7,523 nucleotides of DNA, from positions 1-7,523 of the forward strand of contig CANBTO010000236.1 of assembly GCA_947372405.1 (NCBI GenBank). The letters are read 5' to 3'. Source of the stretch: Verrucomicrobiaceae bacterium. GTDB lineage: Bacteria; Verrucomicrobiota; Verrucomicrobiae; Verrucomicrobiales; Akkermansiaceae. The translations under genes were made by a program, and so were the position numbers. The notes beneath the pieces were generated by a model. The model was not told the origin of the DNA, ran no database searches, and saw only the letters and a program-made list of their open reading frames with translations. Positions 1 to 4,695 of this stretch are shown one piece after another (position 1 is the stretch's first letter; each line of letters starts with the position of its first letter).

Positions 1-157
1 TTACATCCTTGACATACCAAGGCTTCGGGCAAAACCACTTCGGGTAGAGTTCGGCGGTAGTCCAACCCGCGAAGAGTTTTTCCGGCGACACGTGGGTTTC
101 GCGAGTGATAACGAGTTCGCGTTCGGAGAGAGGCGATGGATTGGGTGAGGTGTGCAT
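1..157 (-). CDS. SRPBCC / AHSA1-type domain protein, N-terminal part only
   Basis: Partial gene; only the first 52 codons are inside the window and the rest runs off the left edge. The ATG is at 157-155. The translation begins MHTSPNPSPLSERELVITRE and continues with a V-S-P-E-K-L-F-A-G-W helix and the segment WFCPKPWYVKDV. The pattern 'RELVITR...P..LF.AWT....L..WF.PKPW' is typical of the START-like AHSA1 (activator of Hsp90 ATPase homologue) branch of the SRPBCC superfamily, helix-grip proteins that bind hydrophobic ligands. Most bacterial members have no assigned substrate. No signal peptide is visible, so it is probably cytoplasmic. It starts 11 bp after the stop of the PhnB-like gene and so is most likely the next gene of the same operon. 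No Shine-Dalgarno sequence precedes it. The family call is good; the function is unknown. Confidence 0.82.
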   Translation of the reverse strand, partial: MHTSPNPSPLSERELVITRETHVSPEKLFAGWTTAELYPKWFCPKPWYVKDV

Positions 158-168
158 GATACGGATCG

Positions 169-588
169 TTAGTGTTGCTCGGGCACAGTCACCATCCAGT
201 GGATGCCGAAGCGGTCGGTCAACATGCCAAAGCAGGGCGACCAAAACGTCTTGCCGATGGGCATGAAAACATTACCGCCATCTGCCAGAACCGCGAAGGC
301 CTGCCGTGCTTCGGCTTCCGACGGCATGGTGAGTGACATGCAATGACCGCCATCCGGCATGGGCTGTCCCATGCCATCGGAGCCCATCAAATGACTTGCA
401 CCGATGGTGAAGCTGGCATGCATCACTTTGTCGCTCCAGCCTTCAGGCAGTTGACATTGCGGGGCCTCGGGGCTTTCACGATAGCGCATGATCATTCCGA
501 TTTCAGCGCCGAGATGTTGGCGATAATATTCAAGCGCGGCCTCGCATTGGCCGCCGAAAAAGAGGTAGGGTTGGACAATTGGTTTCAT
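169..588 (-). CDS. VOC family protein, PhnB/YjdN-like
   Basis: A 139-residue protein of normal length for the PhnB-like branch of the vicinal oxygen chelate (glyoxalase/bleomycin resistance) superfamily. Landmarks are PYLFFGGQCEAALEYYR at residues 7-23, KVMHASF at 54-60, SLTMPSEAEARQAF at 85-98, and KTFWSPCFGMLTDRFGIHW at 113-131, the most conserved block of the family. Despite the PhnB name, these proteins are not shown to act in phosphonate breakdown. Many lack the usual VOC metal ligands and their substrates are unknown. No export signal, so cytoplasmic. It lies 12 bp after the YCII gene upstream and 11 bp before the AHSA1-type gene, in one apparent operon. PhnB-like proteins are frequent neighbours of YCII (DGPF) proteins and of ECF41/ECF42 sigma factors. 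Family confidence is high; function is unassigned. Confidence 0.93.
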   Translation of the reverse strand: MKPIVQPYLFFGGQCEAALEYYRQHLGAEIGMIMRYRESPEAPQCQLPEGWSDKVMHASFTIGASHLMGSDGMGQPMPDGGHCMSLTMPSEAEARQAFAVLADGGNVFMPIGKTFWSPCFGMLTDRFGIHWMVTVPEQH

Positions 589-600
589 GATTGAGTTGTG

Positions 601-999
601 TTAGGATTGAGACGCTTTCACATCCGCCATCGGGCGGCACAGATCGGCGATGGGACGCACTTCGATCTGTGCCCCGTGCGCGAGGATGGGACAGGCACGG
701 GCGAGTTTCACCGCTTCGTCAGTTGAGGCCACGGCAAGCAGGAAATATCCGGCGGTGGCCTCCTTGGATTCGGCGAAGACACCATCCGTGACGAGGCTTT
801 GGGCGCCGGTGACAAGTTTGCCTTCCTCCATCAGCGGTTGGGCACCGCGAAGCAGGCCGGCGTTTTGCAAGCCCTCCACCCAGCCGTAGAACTCGGTCAT
901 GACGCGCTGGAGTTCGGCGGGTGAAAAGCCGCTGTTCCAGTGAGTGCCGCGGATGAGGAGCAGGTGCTCGCCTGTGGTTTGTTGTGGGTTGTGGTTCAT
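601..999 (-). CDS. YCII-related (DGPF-type) protein with a variant DGVF motif
   Basis: A 132-residue YCII-domain protein (PF03795; ferredoxin-like, dimeric alpha-beta barrel). Visible features are LLLIRG at 13-18, FYGWVEGLQNAG at 37-48, TDGVFAESKEATAGYF at 71-86, and ILAHGAQIEVRPI at 105-117. The eponymous DGPF motif reads DGVF (72-75), with the conserved proline lost. The His of LAHG (H108) is retained. Other YCII members such as YciI-like proteins have weak hydrolase activity or no known one; none can be inferred here. The start codon lies 3 bp after the stop of the upstream VOC gene, so expression probably depends on readthrough transcription and translational coupling. It is clearly homologous to the other YCII protein of the operon (1512-1901) but diverged, so it is not a recent copy. 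Cytoplasmic by absence of a signal peptide. Confidence 0.92.
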   Translation of the reverse strand: MNHNPQQTTGEHLLLIRGTHWNSGFSPAELQRVMTEFYGWVEGLQNAGLLRGAQPLMEEGKLVTGAQSLVTDGVFAESKEATAGYFLLAVASTDEAVKLARACPILAHGAQIEVRPIADLCRPMADVKASQS

Positions 1000-1002
1000 G
1001 GT

Positions 1003-1515
1003 TCAGAGGGTCCGGGATGCGGCAGCCTGGCGGAGGCGGTGGATTTCGAGCTTCGTCATGGTGTGCAGTTCCCGCAGCACCGGCTCCGCAGTGGCGGGAT
1101 CGCTGACCAACTCCAGCAGGTCGCCGGGCACGACTTGCCAGGACAGGCCAAAACGGTCCTTCAACCAGCCGCACGCCTGGCACGCGGGATCTCCACCCTC
1201 GCCCAGCAGGTCCCAGTAGTGATCGATCTCCTCCTGTGTGTCGCAGTGGATGATCAGCGACATGGCCTCGTTCAGCTTGAAGGCGGGCCCGCCATTGATC
1301 ACCGTGAACGGCTGGCCGCAAAGTTCGAAGCCCAGAGCCATGACGGTGCCGGGAGGCATGCCGTGATGCTCGAAGCCCGCCTCGGTGAAACGGGACACAT
1401 GGGTGACGCGTGAGTCAGGAAACACCGAAACATAAAACGCCACGGCTTCTTCCGCTTGGCCGTTGAACCAGAGGCAAGGCGCGATCTTCTGCTTGGATGT
1501 GTTGGAAAGGTTCAT
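1003..1515 (-). CDS. VOC family protein, 3-dmu-9_3-mt type (PF06983)
   Basis: A 170-residue VOC-fold protein of the family named after '3-demethylubiquinone-9 3-methyltransferase'. That name is historical and does not show methyltransferase activity; no S-adenosylmethionine binding motif is visible. Hallmarks are IAPCLWFNGQAEEAVAFY at 11-28, VMALGFELCGQPF at 58-70, NGGPAFKLNEAMSL at 74-87, and CGWLKDRFGLSWQVVP at 115-130. A helical tail, also common in the family, follows to residue 170. The protein is probably a cytoplasmic dimer with unknown ligand. Its ATG overlaps the stop of the upstream YCII gene by 4 bp (ATGA at 1512-1515), a sign of translational coupling. The next gene starts 3 bp downstream. 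It is a different VOC subfamily from the PhnB-like gene at 169-588. Confidence 0.93.
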   Translation of the reverse strand: MNLSNTSKQKIAPCLWFNGQAEEAVAFYVSVFPDSRVTHVSRFTEAGFEHHGMPPGTVMALGFELCGQPFTVINGGPAFKLNEAMSLIIHCDTQEEIDHYWDLLGEGGDPACQACGWLKDRFGLSWQVVPGDLLELVSDPATAEPVLRELHTMTKLEIHRLRQAAASRTL

Positions 1516-1901
1516 GATGCGGGCGTTTCGTTCGTTTCCCGATAGGCGGATCCGCGCTCCGACTCCAGCGGCCGGATTTCAAAACTCAAGCCATGCGCCA
1601 GCACGGGATTCTCCGACGCGAGGGCGGCGGCGGCGGCGAGGCTCTCCGCGACGATGATCCAGTAGCCGCCGATGACTTCCTTGCCCTCGGCGAACGGGCC
1701 GTCGGTGCGGATGCCATCGCGGGTGACGAGCGCGGCCTCGGTGGTGAGGCGCGAACCAGGCTTGAAGCGGCCATTTTCGAGGTTTTCCTCGTACCAAGCG
1801 TAGAAGCGGTCGATGGCGGACTCAATGTCCGCCTTGGAGGAGGTCTTGTCCCATTGCCCGCGGGAAAGCAGGAGATATTCCGAAGTTGCCGGACGGTTCA
1901 T
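1512..1901 (-). CDS. YCII-related protein with canonical DGPF motif
   Basis: A 129-residue YCII/DGPF-domain protein. Landmarks are EYLLLSRG at 8-15, FYAWYEENLENGRF at 33-46, the full motif TDGPFAEGKEVIGGYW at 66-81, and VLAHGLSFEIRPL at 100-112. The alanine run at 89-93 comes from a GGC-repeat tract and appears neutral. DGPF proteins are small alpha-beta barrel proteins of unknown activity. They are the characteristic neighbours of ECF42 sigma factors, whose regulon typically includes the DGPF genes. It starts 5 bp after the membrane-anchored SRPBCC gene and overlaps the following VOC gene by 4 bp, so it belongs to the operon without doubt. No Shine-Dalgarno sequence is seen before the ATG. 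It pairs with the more divergent YCII protein two genes downstream (601-999). Confidence 0.94.
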   Translation of the reverse strand: MNRPATSEYLLLSRGQWDKTSSKADIESAIDRFYAWYEENLENGRFKPGSRLTTEAALVTRDGIRTDGPFAEGKEVIGGYWIIVAESLAAAAALASENPVLAHGLSFEIRPLESERGSAYRETNETPAS

Positions 1902-1906
1902 GACAG

Positions 1907-2452
1907 TCAGGGTTTTGCCGCTTGCGATGCGACGAGCTTGGCGACATCGGCGAGGCCTTTTTCAAATTGCGGGCCGCACATCGACTCGCAGTCCATGAAG
2001 ATAGACATCACTTTGGCCGCCAGATTCCGATTGGTGCCATACATCGCCCAAGTGACTTTGGTCCCTCCATCGGTAACAGGTGTGAAGGAGAATTCGACGG
2101 TGCTCACTCCCTGCATAGGTTCGAGCCAGTCCATGCGCTCGACGATGCGTTCGTTCGCCTTGCATTCCGTGATGGTCGCGGAGCCTTTTCCAACCTTTTT
2201 GCCATCCCAGGCAGCCACCGCTCCCACTCCGGATTCAGGACCGATGTATATGTTTTTCGCATCAGGGTCCATTTTCAGCCATGGGTTCCATTCGTTGAAC
2301 TTCCTGTGGTTGGAGAACCAGGGAAAAAGCCTTTCCGGGGGCGCTGCAATGACGAGGCTGCGCTCGACGCGGAAATCCGGGGATTTCAACATGGCCGCCG
2401 CAAGAACGACCGCGATGATCACGGCCATGCCGATGAGGATTTTCTTGAACAT
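1907..2452 (-). CDS. Membrane-anchored SRPBCC family (polyketide cyclase-like) protein
   Basis: A 181-residue protein. Residues 4-22 form one hydrophobic helix after a short FKK start, so it is either a single-pass membrane anchor or an uncleaved signal. It would place the rest in the periplasm under the usual positive-inside rule. From about residue 27 follows a START-like domain: VERSLVIAAPPERLFPWFS at 29-47, KFNEWNPWLKMDPD at 51-64, a G-K-G-S-A-T-I-T strand at 88-95, FSFTPVTDGGTKVTWAMYG at 121-139, and a long C-terminal helix with FEKGLADVAKL. This layout is typical of the 'SRPBCC family protein / polyketide cyclase' genes found near AHSA1 and DGPF genes. The ligand is unknown and no catalytic residues can be named. 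It lies 21 bp after the DUF1579-type gene and 5 bp before the YCII gene. No Shine-Dalgarno sequence is seen. Confidence 0.92.
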   Translation of the reverse strand: MFKKILIGMAVIIAVVLAAAMLKSPDFRVERSLVIAAPPERLFPWFSNHRKFNEWNPWLKMDPDAKNIYIGPESGVGAVAAWDGKKVGKGSATITECKANERIVERMDWLEPMQGVSTVEFSFTPVTDGGTKVTWAMYGTNRNLAAKVMSIFMDCESMCGPQFEKGLADVAKLVASQAAKP

Positions 2453-2473
2453 GATGACGGACGTGCAGGCCGT

Positions 2474-2998
2474 TTACTGGCGGGTGAAGACGACGGGCGG
2501 GCCGCAGTGGCAGGCCTTGCCGTTGTCCCATGCGACTCCATCCATTTGGAAGTGGTTCGCGTCGATGAACGTGTAGGTGGCCCCGTGCATGTGTTTCCCT
2601 TTGTATGGATTCAGGCCGGGAGTCGGTGCGAGATCGAAGGTGAGGGAGTTCGCGGTGCTTTTCACGAGCCTCATCCGGGGCTGGTTCCGCAGCATGCAGT
2701 AATGCGTCATCGTGAGTTTGCCGTTCACATCATGATAGACGCTCAACATTTCCATTGGCGTGCCTTCGGCGAAACGTTCCTCGACCACCGAGCCTCCGGC
2801 GATGAGGCGAAACTGGGTGTTCATCTTGCCCATCATGGGGGATTCACCGGACCATTTGCCCACCAGCGACTTCATCCGCTCGAAAGCGGCCGAGCCCTTG
2901 TAAGGCGGCATGCCTTCGCAGGCTGAGTGAGGCGTGGTCGTTTGGCAGTTGGTGAGAGCCGCGATGGCGGCGGCGAGGACGAGGAATGGTATTTTCAT
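2474..2998 (-). CDS. DUF1579-type exported protein, probable lipoprotein; first gene of the operon
   Basis: A 174-residue protein. I chose the ATG at 2998 because it begins a clear export signal, MKIPFLVLAAAIAALTNC. The frame is open up to 3199, but the extra 67 codons look non-coding and span the promoter region. The signal ends in L-T-N-C (15-18), a lipobox-like site whose Asn at -1 is unusual. The mature part resembles DUF1579-like beta-barrel proteins: FERMKSLVGKWSGES at 39-53, a 'GGSVVEERFAEGTPMEM' strand pair at 68-84, and LTMTHYCMLRNQPRM at 95-109. A C-terminal C-H-C triplet lies at 163-165. The function is unknown; similarity to lipocalin-like folds suggests binding a small hydrophobic ligand, which is inference. 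It precedes the SRPBCC gene by 21 bp. A candidate ECF-type promoter sits at 3059-3085, about 60 bp upstream of the start. Confidence 0.85.
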   Translation of the reverse strand: MKIPFLVLAAAIAALTNCQTTTPHSACEGMPPYKGSAAFERMKSLVGKWSGESPMMGKMNTQFRLIAGGSVVEERFAEGTPMEMLSVYHDVNGKLTMTHYCMLRNQPRMRLVKSTANSLTFDLAPTPGLNPYKGKHMHGATYTFIDANHFQMDGVAWDNGKACHCGPPVVFTRQ

Positions 2999-3058
2999 AG
3001 TGGTGGTTTGGTTTCCGGATGCATCCGACGGCACCTCAACGAAAGCCGTCATCATCAC

Positions 3059-3085
3059 GACGAACGAGTCTGCGCCGAGAGGACA
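3059..3085 (-). promoter_or_regulatory. Candidate ECF-type (ECF41/42-like) promoter for the DGPF operon
   Basis: Read on the minus strand, TGTCCTC (3085-3079) is followed after 16 nt by CGTC (3062-3059). From memory, ECF42 promoters have TGTCGA at -35 and CG(A/T)C at -10, and ECF41 promoters have TGTCACA and CGTC about 16 nt apart. So the -10 matches fully and the -35 matches in the TGTC core. The predicted start of transcription would leave a leader of roughly 50 nt before the ATG at 2998. Two T6 tracts lie directly upstream. I found no equally good sigma-70-type promoter by eye. This is a by-eye match made after noticing the ECF-linked gene set, so it is tentative. Confidence 0.35.
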
Positions 3086-3100
3086 AAAAAGTCGAAAAAA
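3085..3100. promoter_or_regulatory. Two phased A6 tracts, possible UP element or bend
   Basis: A6-GTCG-A6 on the plus strand, with the two tracts beginning at 3085 and 3095, exactly one helical turn apart. Phased A tracts bend DNA, and AT-rich DNA just upstream of a -35 element can bind the RNA polymerase alpha subunit. The tracts abut the candidate -35 element on the upstream side, as an UP element would. A role as a terminator T-run for the DUF1552 transcript is less likely, since no strong stem immediately precedes them. Confidence 0.35.
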
Positions 3101-3177
3101 CTTTCTGAGGTCCGGAAACGAAAGGGAAAGCCTGTCGCCGAATCCTGATTTGAGCAGCGCCCGGGATTCATTAAACT

Positions 3178-3195
3178 CCGGCTTCCTGCAGCCGG
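3178..3195 (-). terminator. Small hairpin downstream of the DUF1552 gene, possible weak terminator
   Basis: CCGGCT (3178-3183) and AGCCGG (3190-3195) form a perfect 6-bp GC-rich stem with a 6-nt loop, starting 16 bp after the DUF1552 stop codon. On the minus strand it is followed by AGTTTAATG, which has only three consecutive T residues. It could therefore be a weak intrinsic terminator or an mRNA 3'-end stabiliser rather than a strong stop. Confidence 0.35.
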
Positions 3196-3211
3196 TCATC
3201 CTGCACGCAAA

Positions 3212-4624
3212 TCACATCAGGAACTCCTTGATCGGACCGGTCTGGTCGCCGCGGAGCGCGGGATCGAGATCGCCGAAGTGCTTGATCGGGTTGCCGTGGA
3301 CGTTGAGAAGGGTGGTGTACCAGTTGCCAAGCGTCTTGTGACCTTCGGTGCCCCAATAGGGCAGCCGGATGTAACGGCGGCCGATGTCGAGCTTGGTGTT
3401 TTTCCCGGACATCACGACGAAGGGATATTCCGTGCCGTGGCTGTGGTGGGTTTCACCATTGTCCGGGAAGTAGAAAACCATGGTGTTGTCGAACATGGAG
3501 CCGTCGCCCTCCGGCACGTTCTTGAGGCGTGTGACGATCATGTTGACCAGCTCCATGTGATGGTGCTCGGTGCGGTGGCGGATTTCCTCGGCCGCCACAC
3601 CTGCGATCACCTTGCCGTGTCCCACATCGTGCATGTTGACCTTTTCTCCTTCGAGTCCGGTGATCCCGGTATAGTCGTGACCGAGTTCGTCCACAGTGAA
3701 GGCGACGACGTTGGTGAGACCCGAGATGAGCGAGGCGAGCAACACTTCCGTGTGGCCGACCTGGCGGACGAAGGTGCTCATGTCGTTGGTCAGATACTTG
3801 CTTTCCAGCTTGGGGGCGTGCTTGCGCACGGCGTCGGCCATCTGGTCGATCTTCCGGTTCCTTTCCTCAATGTCCACGATCGAGCTGGCGTAGTTGCCGA
3901 CCTTCTGTTGTTCGATGCCGGCGAGATGTTTTGCGAGTTCGGTCTGGTTGCCGGCGGCGAATTCGAGGACCTTGCGCTCCAGCTGGTATTTGACCTGGTC
4001 GTTCTTGTTGGATGAAACCGACTTGAAGATCTCGTTGACGGCGATGCCGGGACCGCCGAACGCGTAGTTGGGCTGCTGGGGGCCGCGGGCCGAAAATCCC
4101 TTGGCAATGCCGTCCAGGCCACCCCTTGCATTGCCGCCGCCGGTGGGGAAGCAGGCGAGCTCGATGTGCTCCATGGGCGAGGGGAACAACTTCGCGAGTT
4201 CGAAATCCACGGTTGCCCACTTGATGGAACTCGCCCGTTCGTTCGCCTTGTAAACTCCGAGCGAGGAGCACCACGAGTGGTGGCCGGTGGTGCACATCAT
4301 GCCGGATAATCCCTGGAGGATCGTCAGGTTTTCCTTATGCGATTCCAGCGGACTCATCCACTCAGGCAGTGTGTGACCGTCCAGATCGACCTCGTATGCG
4401 GCGTTCTGTTTTTCCTTCTCCATCTCCTTCGGACCGAAGGAGGGCGGCACCATCACCTTGGGAAACAAACCGTTTCCTCGGTGCATGAAAATGAAGCGCA
4501 TTGGCGCGCGCCCTGCCGCGGTGAGACCTGTCTGGGATGCGGAGAGCCTTGGAATGGCACCGGGCAGGGTGAGTCCACCCATTGCAAGAAAGGCGTTTCT
4601 GATGAATTCGCGGCGGTTGTTCAT
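3212..4624 (-). CDS. DUF1552 family protein with twin-arginine signal
   Basis: A 470-residue protein, the usual size for DUF1552 (PF07586). It begins with a Tat signal: NRREFIR at 3-9, a hydrophobic stretch at about 11-25, and a likely cleavage region near A29-S30. It is therefore probably exported folded to the periplasm. Family blocks are RFIFMHRGNGLFP at 43-55, LESHKENLTILQGLSG at 93-108, a linker rich in charged helix at 204-275, LASLISGLTNVVAFTVDELGHDY near 296-318, and NVPEGDGSMFDNTMVFYFPDNG at 369-390. The family's name-giving HXXSHH motif aligns with HDVGHG at 332-337, so Ser and the last His are replaced. Other His clusters are at 350-356 and 393-396. The family resembles the alkaline phosphatase-like superfamily (my inference), but no activity is known. 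It starts 71 bp after the cytochrome-like gene and is probably co-transcribed with it. Confidence 0.93.
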   Translation of the reverse strand: MNNRREFIRNAFLAMGGLTLPGAIPRLSASQTGLTAAGRAPMRFIFMHRGNGLFPKVMVPPSFGPKEMEKEKQNAAYEVDLDGHTLPEWMSPLESHKENLTILQGLSGMMCTTGHHSWCSSLGVYKANERASSIKWATVDFELAKLFPSPMEHIELACFPTGGGNARGGLDGIAKGFSARGPQQPNYAFGGPGIAVNEIFKSVSSNKNDQVKYQLERKVLEFAAGNQTELAKHLAGIEQQKVGNYASSIVDIEERNRKIDQMADAVRKHAPKLESKYLTNDMSTFVRQVGHTEVLLASLISGLTNVVAFTVDELGHDYTGITGLEGEKVNMHDVGHGKVIAGVAAEEIRHRTEHHHMELVNMIVTRLKNVPEGDGSMFDNTMVFYFPDNGETHHSHGTEYPFVVMSGKNTKLDIGRRYIRLPYWGTEGHKTLGNWYTTLLNVHGNPIKHFGDLDPALRGDQTGPIKEFLM

Positions 4625-4695
4625 GCGGTGTGGTGCAGTGAGGCTTGAAGCGGGTGGAATCGTCCGTTTACGGAAGTTGGTGGATGGCCTTACAG
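4625..4695. other. Short gap between the cytochrome-like and DUF1552 genes
   Basis: These 71 bp hold no gene and no evident promoter. A small palindrome TCCGT-TT-ACGGA lies at 4663-4674; as RNA its loop would be too tight for the full stem. No T-run follows it on the minus strand, so I see no terminator. This favours readthrough from the upstream gene. No Shine-Dalgarno sequence precedes the DUF1552 start. Confidence 0.5.

Larger units (their letters stand above)
2999..3211. other. Intergenic region between the DUF1552 gene and the DUF1579-led operon
   Basis: This 213-bp stretch has no convincing gene. An in-frame extension of the DUF1579 gene covers most of it but lacks any recognisable domain. 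It holds, from right to left, a short hairpin (3178-3195), an imperfectly useful inverted repeat GAATCC/GGATTC (3140-3145 and 3164-3169, 18-nt spacer), two A6 tracts (3085-3100), and a candidate promoter (3059-3085). Base composition around the A tracts is clearly more AT-rich than in the genes. It probably separates two transcription units on the same strand. Confidence 0.7.

Noticed and set aside
1003..1515. Ubiquinone methyltransferase, as the family name suggests
   Set aside because: The sequence is a VOC-fold protein without a SAM-binding Rossmann domain; the name is a legacy annotation.
1622..1640. GGC repeat tract as a possible phase-variable microsatellite
   Set aside because: Only about five units; it encodes an alanine run inside a YCII domain where small variation is tolerated, and the frame is intact.
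1593..2926. Long plus-strand frames of 327 and 334 codons opposite the SRPBCC, YCII and DUF1579 genes
   Set aside because: They lie antisense to genes with clear family motifs and tight operon spacing, show no domain likeness, and cross gene borders. High GC content makes such frames common.
3140..3169. Inverted repeat GAATCC/GGATTC as a terminator or operator
   Set aside because: Six-base arms with an 18-nt spacer are expected by chance in a region this size, and no T-run follows.
2999..3199. N-terminal extension of the DUF1579-type gene to an ATG at 3199
   Set aside because: The 67 added residues have no family likeness, precede a clear signal peptide at 2998, and would overlap the promoter-like elements.
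3278..4015. Plus-strand frame of 245 codons opposite the DUF1552 gene
   Set aside because: Shadow of the DUF1552 codons; Val- and Asp-rich translation with no recognisable family.
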